Positions 8,431-16,712 of a stretch of DNA of 64,000 nucleotides are shown here, piece by piece (position 1 is the stretch's first letter; every line of letters begins with the position of its first letter). Made by a program: the position numbers and the translations under genes. The notes beneath the pieces are model-generated. The model saw only the letters and a list, made by a program, of their open reading frames with translations. It made no database searches and was not told the origin of the DNA. The DNA comes from Desulfonema magnum (GTDB lineage: Bacteria; Desulfobacterota; Desulfobacteria; Desulfobacterales; 4be13). The stretch covers positions 744,001 through 808,000 of the forward strand of contig NZ_CP061800.1 in the NCBI RefSeq assembly GCF_017377395.1, written 5' to 3'.

Positions 8431-9072
8431 GTAAAAAAAATCTGTCTGTAAATTCTCTTTACGACAATATTGAGAATGATTTTTCATGGAGACACAAAGA
8501 ACTGCATATTTTTTCAAAAAGAATTCCAATTGAAAATAATGCTTATCAAAGAGTTCTGCTGAGAGCGGGCATAACATTGTTATATGCACATTGGGAAGGA
8601 TTTGTACTTTCCTCCGCCTCTGATTATTTACAGCATATTTCAATGCAGGGTCTGAGCCATAAGGATTTACAACCCCAGTTTGTGGCTTTGTGTTTGAAAA
8701 CCAAAATAGAGAGGCTGAGTGTCAACAAATTGGAGACAATGGCTGAGGTGATAGTGTTTCTTAACGAAGAGATGAACAGAAAAGCGTATGTCCCCTATAA
8801 AAAAGTGATTAACACAAAAGCCAATTTAGGCTTTGAGGCGCTGAGGGAAATATTTTTTACAATCGGATTGGATATCGGCTCCATACGCTTCAAAAGAGGA
8901 CGTAATTGAAGATTTGAAAGAGTTAAGAAACAATATCGCTCACGGCAGAAATCCGCCTGTCAGTCTGAAAGTCTATAATGATATACATGATGAAATAATA
9001 AGTTTAATGAGAAATATTAAAAATGAAATAATTAATGCAGCAGTTTTAAAATCCTACAAAAGAACAACATGA
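8427..9072 (+). pseudogene. MAE_28990/MAE_18760-type HEPN protein, frameshifted
   Basis: The first frame (8427-8909, 160 aa) has the family N-terminus, including RVLLRAGITLLYAHWEGFV. It drifts into nonsense after LDIGS and stops. The +1 frame then reads YASKEDVIEDLKELRNNIAHG and continues to a stop at 9070-9072. RNNIAHG is the RxxxxH catalytic signature of HEPN ribonucleases and lies only in the second frame. A single shift near 8860-8890 (there is a T6 run at 8852-8857) would restore a protein of about 215 residues. It could be inactivation, a sequencing error or programmed frameshifting. HEPN and DUF262 genes are coupled by overlap here. Confidence 0.75.
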
Positions 9073-9371
9073 AGTTAATTTTCTGTTGCAATCAGTACCG
9101 GGGTATCTTTCTTATTCGCTCTCAGTAGATGGAAAAAGTTTTTGCGTTCCCACTCGAAGCATGAAAACGAGTATTGTGAGGATGAGAATAATGTGGCAGG
9201 AATAAAAATAGTTATAAAAAAGAAAAGAGCCGGAGGTTAATCCGGGCAAATTGCCACTTACGATTAACGTTGGGCTCTGTATTTTCTATATATGGAAAAT
9301 ATGTAATCCTGACATACCAGGATGTCAAGTATCCTCAAACGATTTTTTTTCAGAAAAACGGAGAAATTCAT
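9073..9371. other. Short non-coding gap before iorB
   Basis: About 300 bases with no supported gene. A frame extending iorB upstream to 9270 lacks family similarity. GGAG at 9360-9363 is placed correctly for ATG 9372. Confidence 0.5.
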
Positions 9372-9932
9372 ATGAACAATTCCATAAAACAACAAATCAT
9401 TATCAGCGGCGTGGGCGGACAGGGTGTCCTTTTTGTCACACGCTTATTGGCAGAGGCGGCAATCCAGAAAGGATATCCGGTTTTCACATCTGAAACCCAC
9501 GGCATGGCTCAGAGAGGCGGAACTGTGGTGTCTCATCTCAAAGTGGGAGATTTTTCCAGCCCCCTGATCCGTCCTCCCCAGGCAGACGGATTACTTGCCT
9601 TAAAGGCGGAAAATGTGTCCCAATATGGGGATTATCTGAAACCCGGAGGCTGGGCTGTGGTCAACAGCCATGAAGATATTCAGGGGGAAATTAAGCAGTC
9701 GGCCTTTGCCGCGGATGCGGACACGCTTGCACAGAAGCTCGGGAATCCAAAAGCCATAAACCTGGTTCTGCTGGGGGTTGCCCTTTCCAAAGCCTCAGAC
9801 CTGGCAGAGAATAAAAAGAATCTGTTTTGTTCTTTTGAGGACATCAGAGCGGTTCTGGAAAATCGCCTGCAAGATAAAAAGGAAATGCTTTCTGCTTCCC
9901 TGAAGGCCATGGAGACCGGATATACAAACTAA
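9372..9932 (+). CDS. iorB: Indolepyruvate:ferredoxin oxidoreductase, beta subunit
   Basis: 186 residues from ATG 9372 (GGAG 8 bases upstream). IorB is the gamma-domain-like partner of IorA. The N-terminus has IIISGVGGQGVLFVTRLLAEAA, and ETHGMAQRGGTVVSHLK is the typical second motif. The region around residue 130 (AINLVLLGVAL) also fits. Normally it is directly downstream of iorA. Here it heads a cluster with a TRAP binding protein (18 nt later) and a PLP decarboxylase, all on the same strand and tightly spaced, suggesting an operon for uptake and breakdown of an aromatic or keto/amino acid. Confidence 0.93.
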   Translation: MNNSIKQQIIISGVGGQGVLFVTRLLAEAAIQKGYPVFTSETHGMAQRGGTVVSHLKVGDFSSPLIRPPQADGLLALKAENVSQYGDYLKPGGWAVVNSHEDIQGEIKQSAFAADADTLAQKLGNPKAINLVLLGVALSKASDLAENKKNLFCSFEDIRAVLENRLQDKKEMLSASLKAMETGYTN

Positions 9933-9949
9933 AAAGGGATAATCAAAAG

Positions 9950-10966
9950 ATGAAACAAAAAACGATAATGTTTCTTATGGGAATTTTTGCGCTGACTTTC
10001 ACAGTCAGCCAATATCTATCTTTTGCCGTAGCAGAGCCGATAAATCTGAATTATGCCAATTTCATGCCGGCCGACACCTTTCCCTCTGTCCAGATGGAGC
10101 GATGGAAAGCAGAAGTCGAAAAACAAACTTCCGGAAAGGTGATTATTAACACTTTTCCGGGGAGCAAGCTGCTCGGTGCCAGAGACATGATGGATGGCGT
10201 ACTGGCGGGAAAAGCTGACATCGGCTGCTTGTGTATGCCTTATGAGCATGATCGTTTTTTGCTCACAAATGCCACGGCTCTGCCCCTTGGCATTCCCAAT
10301 TCCCGGACAGGAAGTCTTGTTCTCTGGAATCTTTACGAAAAATACAAACCCGAAGCCTTTGCCAAGGTCAAGGTTCTCACCATGTTCACAACATCACCCG
10401 CGAATATCATGTCCAAAAAACCCGTGAAAACCATAGAAGATGTCAGGGGAATGACACTGAGGGCTTCAGGCGAGGCCGGCGAAATTGTCAGGACATGGGG
10501 AGCGAACCTGGTGAATATCCCCATGCCCGAAACCCCTGATGCATTGAAAAAAGGGGATGCTGAAGGGGTCTTTTCCTCACTCGATGTGATGAAAAATATG
10601 AACCTTGCTCAGTATTGCCGCTTTGTGGCAATGACCGACACCGTAATTTATCCGCTTGCAGTGGTGATGAACCTGGACAGGTGGAATTCTCTGCCCCCGG
10701 ATGTGCAAAAGATTATGAATGATCTGGGCCCTGAACATGCGAAATGGACAGGCAGCTATGTGGATAATTATGTTCAGGAAGCCGTGGCATGGTCAAAAGA
10801 GAAATACAAGGTTGAATTTTTTGAGTTTGAGAAATCTTATAAAGCCAAGTTTAATTATCTGCTCTGGCCCCTGACCAGCAGATGGATCAAAAATGCAGAG
10901 GCAAAAGGTTTGCCCGGAAAAGCAATTGTAACAGACATAAGAACCTTTATCAGAACATACCGGTAA
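9950..10966 (+). CDS. TRAP transporter substrate-binding protein (DctP family)
   Basis: 338 residues with a classic Sec signal peptide (MKQKTIMFLMGIFALTF..., cleavage expected near AVA/EP at residue 28). The mature part has the DctP fold signature: LNYANFMPADTFPSVQMERW, KVIINTFPGSKLLGARDMMDGV, ADIGCLCMPYE, and later VRGMTLRASGEAGE and VVMNLDRWNSLPPDVQKIM. It would bind a carboxylate-type ligand in the periplasm. The DctQ and DctM membrane parts are not in the window, so it either uses a remote permease or is orphaned. Its position between iorB and the decarboxylase suggests a linked substrate (inference). Confidence 0.92.
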   Translation: MKQKTIMFLMGIFALTFTVSQYLSFAVAEPINLNYANFMPADTFPSVQMERWKAEVEKQTSGKVIINTFPGSKLLGARDMMDGVLAGKADIGCLCMPYEHDRFLLTNATALPLGIPNSRTGSLVLWNLYEKYKPEAFAKVKVLTMFTTSPANIMSKKPVKTIEDVRGMTLRASGEAGEIVRTWGANLVNIPMPETPDALKKGDAEGVFSSLDVMKNMNLAQYCRFVAMTDTVIYPLAVVMNLDRWNSLPPDVQKIMNDLGPEHAKWTGSYVDNYVQEAVAWSKEKYKVEFFEFEKSYKAKFNYLLWPLTSRWIKNAEAKGLPGKAIVTDIRTFIRTYR

Positions 10967-10986
10967 CAGAAGGAGAAGAACATCAA

Positions 10987-12255
10987 ATGCCCATGTCAGA
11001 AACTTTTAAAGACCGTCTTTTTCCTGTATTAAAAGATATTACCAAACATTTTGGCACGCCGTTTCATATTTATGATGAAATAGGCATCCGTGAAACCGGA
11101 CAGCTGCTTATTGACGGATTTTCAGAAATGAAGGGCTTTCGTGAATATTTTGCGGTCAAAGCCCTCCCAAATCCCAGGATTCTTGAAATTATGAGAGATA
11201 TGGGGTTCGGATTTGATTGCAGTTCCATTGCCGAACTTCTCCTCAGCCGTCAGACAGGCGCACGGGGAGAAGACCTGATGTTCACCTCCAATAACACCAG
11301 CATTGAAGAATTTCAGGTGGCCGGAGCCGAGGGGGGGGGTATCTTAAATTTAGATGACATCACGCTCATCCCCAAGGTTCCTGAAATGCCGGCGCTTATC
11401 TGTTTTCGATACAACCCCGGGCCGAGGTGCGACGGAAATGAGATCATCGGAGACCCGGCAGAGTCCAAATACGGCGTAAGCCATGAACAGGTGACTGACG
11501 CGTATCGGATGGCACGGGATCTCGGGGCAAAGCGGTTCGGTCTCCATACCATGGTGGTTTCCAATGAACTGAACTACATATACAAAGTACAGGTCACGCG
11601 ACTGGTTCTGGAAGTGGCGGAGCGGGTCACGAAGGAACTCGGCATTAAGTTTGAATTTATAAATATGGGGGGCGGACTTGGCATCCCCTACAAACCTGAG
11701 GACAGTCCCCTTGACCTTCATACGATGGCAGCAGAGATCACCGAACTGTTCAACCAGTTTAAGAAACGAAATGGCTATATGCCCAAACTTTATCTGGAAA
11801 GCGGCCGTTACATGACAGGCCCCCACGGAGCTTTGGTGGTGAAGGCCATCAACCAGAAAGACATCTATCGGAAATACATCGGCGTTGACGCTTGCATGTC
11901 CGCCCTCATGCGTCCCGCCCTGTACGGCGCTTACCATCATATCAGCGTACTTGGCAAAGATTCACAGCAGGACACCGAGATTGTGGACGTGGTGGGGTCT
12001 CTTTGTGAGAATAATGACAAGTTTGCCATTCAGCGGACTCTCCCGAAAACTGAGGAAGGAGACATTCTTATCATTCATGATACCGGCGCTCACGGTCATG
12101 CCATGGGATTTAATTATAATGGCAAACTTCGGCCAAAAGAACTCCTCCTTCGCACGGACGGCTCTGTGGAACTGATCCGCCGTGAGGAAACCGTAGATGA
12201 TTATTTTGCCACGCTCAGTTTTGAACCAAACACCATGATGCCTGGGAAAGCGTGA
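10987..12255 (+). CDS. PLP-dependent decarboxylase, diaminopimelate decarboxylase-like
   Basis: 422 residues from ATG 10987 (AGGAG at 10971-10975). Alanine-racemase-fold decarboxylase: YFAVKALPNP carries the PLP lysine (about K58), FDCSSIAELL, RYNPGPR, INMGGGLGIPY (phosphate loop), YLESGRYMTGPHG, GVDACMSALMRPALYG and VGSLCENNDKFA. The Cys of SLCEND-type motifs is present. It resembles LysA but also related ornithine/arginine or carboxy-amino-acid decarboxylases, so the exact substrate is open. It is the last gene of the iorB-dctP-decarboxylase run and is followed by a GC-rich hairpin. Confidence 0.85.
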   Translation: MPMSETFKDRLFPVLKDITKHFGTPFHIYDEIGIRETGQLLIDGFSEMKGFREYFAVKALPNPRILEIMRDMGFGFDCSSIAELLLSRQTGARGEDLMFTSNNTSIEEFQVAGAEGGGILNLDDITLIPKVPEMPALICFRYNPGPRCDGNEIIGDPAESKYGVSHEQVTDAYRMARDLGAKRFGLHTMVVSNELNYIYKVQVTRLVLEVAERVTKELGIKFEFINMGGGLGIPYKPEDSPLDLHTMAAEITELFNQFKKRNGYMPKLYLESGRYMTGPHGALVVKAINQKDIYRKYIGVDACMSALMRPALYGAYHHISVLGKDSQQDTEIVDVVGSLCENNDKFAIQRTLPKTEEGDILIIHDTGAHGHAMGFNYNGKLRPKELLLRTDGSVELIRREETVDDYFATLSFEPNTMMPGKA

Positions 12256-12281
12256 TTTATCTAAGCCGCTTTCAATTGCTC

Positions 12282-12305
12282 CCGCCGGATTGACAAATCC
12301 GGCGG
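12282..12305. terminator. GC-rich hairpin after the decarboxylase gene
   Basis: CCGCCGGAT and its complement ATCCGGCGG close around TGACAA, 27 bases past the stop. There is no clear T tract, so it may be a weak terminator or an mRNA-stabilising end. Confidence 0.45.
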
Positions 12306-12474
12306 TTGTGACGGGTTCAGCAGATTGACAAAACTCTTTAATTTGTATTAATATCAGGGTGATAATTCCCCATACACCAGTTCCGAATCGTTTTTATAAC
12401 CAACCGACAGGTGGATATATCCTGACACAAGCAACGCCGGTTTAAGCTTTTTATTTGTTAAAGAGGTTGTTCTC

Positions 12475-13416
12475 TTAAAATTTGAAGCTGAGTCCTCCTT
12501 TGATAATAAAACCACTATAATCAAGAGTCTCTGCCAAAACTCCCGAATTAACAGGTTTACCATTCCAAGTTTCTGGAAAGTTTCCGGTGGGTTCCAAAGA
12601 AATATCAGTAAATCTGAGCATGCGATAACCGATTTCCGTGAATAATTCATACCCGAAATCTTTATCGTCCATTACATATTTTATACCCGCCTGACTTAAA
12701 AAACCTATGGTATCACCGGATAATTTCAAAGTTCCCGGACGATCACTGACAGTCAGTTTGGCATCAAATACTTCACCTATTTTATAGTACCCCACTCCGA
12801 TTGGACGTAGATAAACTTGAAAGGATTTCTCTTTGAAAAAAGCAATCTTAGTAGCAATCTTAGTAGCAATCTCAGGAGCAATATAAGCACCTAATACCGG
12901 CAATTCCCATTTAGTCGTAACAGAAAAAGATTCTCCTTCCTTTGTGGAAAAGAAATGGATTGTTTCAGAATTTGCGCTCAGATACTCAATTCCGAATATA
13001 GGAAGAGTAAGATTTATTTCTTTCAACACAGGAAATTTTTTGGATAATTCTTGGGGACCAAGCTCAACTCCCGCCACAAATCCTCCGTTAATACATTTGT
13101 TATTTTCACAAGAGAGCTTTTTGTTGAAATTATCCATTTTAAATCCATTATACCCGGCCCAGAGCTTCACTTTGCTTTTTGTTTTTTTTTCCTCAACAGA
13201 CCCTTCTTTAGACTCATTCTGTTTCTTCTTCCCTTCCTCTTTTTTCTTGTCTCTTTCCTCTGTTTTATTTTCAGCTATGACAATCGGCTCAGGCTTTTCT
13301 TCCGAGATTTCGTATCGGATATCTTTCAAGAGTATCTGAGTAAAACCTTTTCCCGAACAGATATTAAAGAGTAATATAAAACCTACCGACAACAAAGCAA
13401 TTTTTTTAATTTTCAT
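12475..13416 (-). CDS. Predicted outer-membrane or exported protein, unknown function
   Basis: 313 residues from the second ATG (13416), which directly follows a GGGGGGAAGGAG run; a longer start at 13431 lacks a ribosome-binding site. The signal peptide is MKIKKIALLSVGFILLFNICS. A highly charged linker rich in Lys/Glu follows (about residues 35-75). The rest alternates strands with aromatic ends (VKLWAGYNGFKMD, GYELFTEIGYRMLRF) and finishes in GFIIKGGLSFKF, a C-terminal Phe typical of beta-barrels. I infer a barrel; no family is recognised. Confidence 0.6.
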   Translation of the reverse strand: MKIKKIALLSVGFILLFNICSGKGFTQILLKDIRYEISEEKPEPIVIAENKTEERDKKKEEGKKKQNESKEGSVEEKKTKSKVKLWAGYNGFKMDNFNKKLSCENNKCINGGFVAGVELGPQELSKKFPVLKEINLTLPIFGIEYLSANSETIHFFSTKEGESFSVTTKWELPVLGAYIAPEIATKIATKIAFFKEKSFQVYLRPIGVGYYKIGEVFDAKLTVSDRPGTLKLSGDTIGFLSQAGIKYVMDDKDFGYELFTEIGYRMLRFTDISLEPTGNFPETWNGKPVNSGVLAETLDYSGFIIKGGLSFKF

Positions 13417-13807
13417 ACTCCTTCCCCCCATTTGTTTAAGATTTTTTCTAAGAGCGTGTTTGAAACGTTCTATAGGGACGGCATTGTAGCATTTTCAAAT
13501 ATGCTCTTAGCATTGGGAGTAATATTCTATAATATAGAGAAATAAATCAATGGGGTGGTGAGAGTATTTTGAGGTAATTTTTACCCCTCTATTCAATATA
13601 TATTGTTTTCACATTGAAAAGCTTAACCAAAAAACATATGACTTTCATATATCTTCCAAGAGAAACGTAAAAACACGAATACACGAATATAGCCCGACAC
13701 TGTGCTCCGTTCCTGACCTTATGACATCCCCTCCCGCAGATTGTACGACCTTTCGTATAATCTGCCAGAGTTAGCATTGGATACAAAAACTATGCCGGTT
13801 AGACTTA

Positions 13808-13826
13808 TGCCAAACTTCCAGTTTGG
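13808..13826. repeat. Palindrome of the GCCAAAC...GTTTGGC family
   Basis: GCCAAACTTCCAGTTTGGC. Relatives are at 21504-21566, 26586-26615 and 38847-38934, always between genes. Confidence 0.65.
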
Positions 13827-13870
13827 CAGACATCGGAAATAAATACCTGATCATAAATTTTCGGACATAA

Positions 13871-13903
13871 AGACCTCCGAGGTTTTGAAAACCTCGGAGG
13901 TCT
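13871..13903. repeat. 33-bp palindrome, AGACCTCCGAGG family
   Basis: Perfect self-complementary hairpin with centre GTTTTGAAAAC, lying just past the stop of the sulfite reductase gene on the minus strand, so it may act as terminator. Two relatives with substituted but still paired arms are at 29507-29539 and 37755-37787. Confidence 0.7.
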
Positions 13904-13936
13904 CTGATAATACCTAAATCCGGGAATCATATCAAT

Positions 13937-14593
13937 TCAGCTCACAGCAGCCTTGAAACCTTCGATCCCCAAACGTTCTATCATTTTGCCGAGACGTTCT
14001 CCTTTTTTGGCATTTTCCTGATAATAGATCACCACTTTGTCAATTGCATCCAGTACCGCTTTATCATCCAAACCCTCTGTTAATTTTTCTCCGATACGGG
14101 GATTTGTACCGACATTTCCGCCTATGGTCAATGCCCAGCCGTCTTTTTGTCCGATCAGTCCGACATCCCTGACCCAGGATTCCGCGCAACTGAGACGACA
14201 ACCGGAAACAGCCATTTTAAATTTTCCCGGCAGTTCAAAACCATGATATTTTTTATCCAGTTTCATACCAATGCCAAGGGCATCCTGTTTACCCAATTTG
14301 CAAAACGTATTCCCGGGGCATGCCCGGATGCTTCGCACACACAACCCCACTGCCGCTCCCTTATTCAGTCCAAGATCGCCCCAGACGTTGTCAATATCCT
14401 CTTCTTTTAATCCCACAATGGCAAGACGGGTGGCACCGGTTATTTTAATGGCCTGAGCATTATATTTTTCGGCCACATCCGCTATCTTTCTCAAAAGTTC
14501 GGGCGTTACCACGCCGCATGGAATATGCGGGGCGATGGCATAAGTTTCATTGTCTCTCTGGGGTATGGCACCTTTTTCTCCAAGCTTTAACAT
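13937..14593 (-). CDS. Low-molecular-weight assimilatory-type siroheme sulfite reductase
   Basis: 218 residues, the size of the small monomeric sulfite reductase of Desulfovibrio. It would reduce sulfite to sulfide. Siroheme/4Fe-4S coupling ligands are visible: C92-x5-C98 (CPGNTFC) and C132-x3-C136 (CRLSC), preceded by the substrate-side GATRLAIVGL. The sequence lacks ferredoxin inserts and the duplicated halves of DsrA/B. It lies about 130 bp downstream of the Rrf2-rubrerythrin gene on the same strand, so it may be co-regulated with oxidative or sulfur stress. Confidence 0.88.
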   Translation of the reverse strand: MLKLGEKGAIPQRDNETYAIAPHIPCGVVTPELLRKIADVAEKYNAQAIKITGATRLAIVGLKEEDIDNVWGDLGLNKGAAVGLCVRSIRACPGNTFCKLGKQDALGIGMKLDKKYHGFELPGKFKMAVSGCRLSCAESWVRDVGLIGQKDGWALTIGGNVGTNPRIGEKLTEGLDDKAVLDAIDKVVIYYQENAKKGERLGKMIERLGIEGFKAAVS

Positions 14594-14727
14594 TTACTGT
14601 CTCCTTATCCTCGTGTTGATATTTTTGCTCGTTACAACGAGCAAACAAATGTTCCAATAACCGGGACAGAATCAGTTCAAAGGCTCCCGAAATGCTCGTC
14701 CGGGATCGCAAAACCGCTCGTCCGGAT

Positions 14728-15681
14728 TTATTCAACCCGCAGAAAAGCTTTTGCTTTGACATTACATACAGGACAATTATCAGGGGCTTCATTTTCACAA
14801 GTATATCCGCAAACCGAACACACATAATAGCAGTCAACATCCTGAGGCTGGTCCAGATTATCCAGCGCTTTCTGATAAAGTTCAGCATGAATTTGTTCCA
14901 CTTCATTGGCAAAACGGAAACTCCGTTCCGCCGCCTTATGTTTTTCCTCCTTGGCAGTTTCGATCATTTCCGGATACATATGTCTAAATTCGTGGGTCTC
15001 ACCGGCAATGGCCTCCTTCAGATTCTCCACAGTGCCATTAACAGCTTTGAGGGCTTTCAGATGCGCATGGGCATGGACTGTCTCAGCTTCGGCAGCCGCT
15101 CTGAAAAGTTTTGCGATATGAGGATAATTTTCCTTGTCAGCTTTTTTGGCAAAAGCAAGATATTTTCTGTTGGCCTGGGATTCGCCGGCAAATGCTTCCC
15201 AAAGGTTTTCCTGTGTTTTACTCATCATTATCTCCTTTTCTTTAACTGTTTCAGATTCAAAAAAATGATTCATACATGATTTATTGGTCTGAAGATTTTT
15301 GAAATTCGCTTCTCTCAGGGTTTCCCTGAGTTTTTTCTGAGCTTTTTGCCAGACAACATGAATGCTGCAATTCGGACTTCTTTTGCATGATTCCGGGTGG
15401 CGGATGCAATCATTAAGAAACAGGGTTCCCATCATCACCTCAATAATATCCAGGAGCGTTATTTTTTCCGGGGCCTTTGCCAGCATAAAGCCTCCTTTGG
15501 CCCCCTGAACAATGATGATGATGCCGGCGTGTGCCAATTGCTGTGCGACTTTTGCTAAAAATTGTTCCGGAATATCCATTTGCTCGGCAATTTTTTTTTT
15601 ATTTACAACTACGCCTTCCCCTTTCCATGCCAAATAGTATATACATCGTACTGCATATTCAGCTGCCCGAGTAATTTTCAT
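14728..15681 (-). CDS. Rrf2/IscR-type regulator fused in frame to rubrerythrin
   Basis: 317 residues in one uninterrupted frame. Residues 1-135 are an Rrf2 winged-helix regulator (MKITRAAEYAVRCIYYLA, VQGAKGGFMLA) with three cysteines C92-x6-C99-x5-C105 placed as in IscR for an Fe-S cluster. Residues about 153-317 are a complete rubrerythrin: ferritin-like helices with the EAFAGESQANRKY and AGETHEF diiron segments, and a C-terminal rubredoxin-like CSVCGY...CPVC. An internal AAAGGAGATA ribosome-binding site precedes ATG ATG (15228/15225), so a free rubrerythrin could also be made. A stop codon may simply have been lost, or the fusion couples sensing and peroxide reduction. Confidence 0.88.
   Translation of the reverse strand: MKITRAAEYAVRCIYYLAWKGEGVVVNKKKIAEQMDIPEQFLAKVAQQLAHAGIIIIVQGAKGGFMLAKAPEKITLLDIIEVMMGTLFLNDCIRHPESCKRSPNCSIHVVWQKAQKKLRETLREANFKNLQTNKSCMNHFFESETVKEKEIMMSKTQENLWEAFAGESQANRKYLAFAKKADKENYPHIAKLFRAAAEAETVHAHAHLKALKAVNGTVENLKEAIAGETHEFRHMYPEMIETAKEEKHKAAERSFRFANEVEQIHAELYQKALDNLDQPQDVDCYYVCSVCGYTCENEAPDNCPVCNVKAKAFLRVE
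15222..15243 (-). promoter_or_regulatory. Internal ribosome-binding site and start for rubrerythrin
   Basis: On the minus strand AAAGGAGATAATGATGAG gives a near-ideal Shine-Dalgarno sequence in the middle of the fused frame. It marks the ancestral start of the rubrerythrin gene. Confidence 0.65.
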
Positions 15682-16500
15682 TATTTTTTTCCATAAAGAA
15701 GATTAATAGGATATTATTTGTCCTGTATGATCGATATTTTTTTAAATGTCAAGTAAATTTTTGCATATTTTTTAAAATCACTGTCACTCGATGTTCACGT
15801 TTTTTTGATCCGATCCGGCCGGATACAGAACTCTTTTCAGAATAAACAGATGGACAATGTTCAGTTTTTTACTCGTTCCCAGGCTTCTGCCTGGGAACGC
15901 ATACGGACAGGCTTCTGCCTGGCGTGAGACACGGAGCCGGACAGAACGGGCAAAAGCGGGGCGTTGTCCGCCGATTTTTATTTTTTTCTTTCCGCACTCC
16001 GCTGCGGAAACACCTTCCCGCCTGTTCCGTGTCCCGTGTGCTCTGTTCCGCCTCACAGTCCATCCGCATGCGGCAGACTCCGTGATCAGGTGAAAAAAAC
16101 GGATACGGAGCGGACCTCGTCTTCCCATATGACTTGTCCTGTTCCCGAAGGCGACAGGATATCCGCCGCAGAAGGGCTGATACCCCATATACAGTGTCGA
16201 GTATGGGGTCGGGCTGTGGCAAGTATTTAATATCAGACGAATTGCCTGCTTATTTTGGCTTTAAACTGAGCCTGTGTCGCTCTTTTCAGGGCCAAAAAGT
16301 GCGACACAGGCCCTGGAAACGCCTGTTTTTAGAAGTGTTTTCTTCATTTTTCAATATGTTGGCGTGGTCCGACCCCAACGGCCCCGACCCCAACGGCCCC
16401 ACAAAAAACAGTGATGAATCTCATGCATTATCGGTACAAAATTATCAGTAAGCAAGGAAATAAGTACCAGACCATAAGTTTTCGATATTCGAACGGGAAA

Positions 16501-16558
16501 GAAACCCGGCTTTTTCCCCGGAATGATCCGCCGCCCCTGAAGAAAAAAGCCGGGTTTC
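16501..16558. repeat. Inverted repeat with GAAACCCGGCTTTTT arms
   Basis: The arms are exact complements around a loop of about 28 bases. The same arm sequence is used by a hairpin at 36373-36438 upstream of the ABC binding-protein gene. It is possibly a terminator-like repeat family. Confidence 0.55.
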
Positions 16559-16580
16559 TCCGCTATTCGCAGAAAAAAAG

Positions 16581-16612
16581 ATGTATAAAAAACTTTTGAT
16601 CGGGTACTTACG
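16581..16612 (-). repeat. Dispersed repeat TAAGTACCCGATCAAAAG, copy 1
   Basis: On the minus strand GTAAGTACCCGATCAAAAG followed by a T-run. Copies 2 and 3 are at 31332-31362 and 41361-41391, each starting exactly at the stop codon of a gene. Confidence 0.6.
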
Positions 16613-16712
16613 TTATGAACAAACAAATATCAAGGATTGAGAAAAAGCTCGGGGTTCCGTATTCCAAAAGAATCGCCTGAACTCGGAACTTCGTTTCAAT
16701 ATTTTTCCTCTA

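Larger units (their letters stand above)
13417..13936. other. Non-coding gap with two palindromes
   Basis: About 520 bases without a supported gene. It holds a GCCAAACTTCCAGTTTGGC palindrome (13808-13826) and the hairpin at 13871-13903. The upstream half is AT-rich with no recognised signal. Confidence 0.5.
15682..16712. other. One-kilobase gap, no supported gene, several palindromes
   Basis: Overlapping open frames on both strands (15784-16230) share the same bases and have no family signature. Visible structure: CCAGGCTTCTGCCTGG repeats (15880-15921), a hairpin with arms GCCTGTGTCGC/GCGACACAGGC (16270-16311), a doubled GACCCCAACGGCCCC (16371-16400), a hairpin ending AAGCCGGGTTTC (16501-16558) and a dispersed repeat at 16581-16612. 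Confidence 0.55.

Noticed and set aside
15784..16230. Several overlapping protein genes
   Set aside because: Three frames on two strands use the same bases, composition is driven by palindromes, and none shows a domain.
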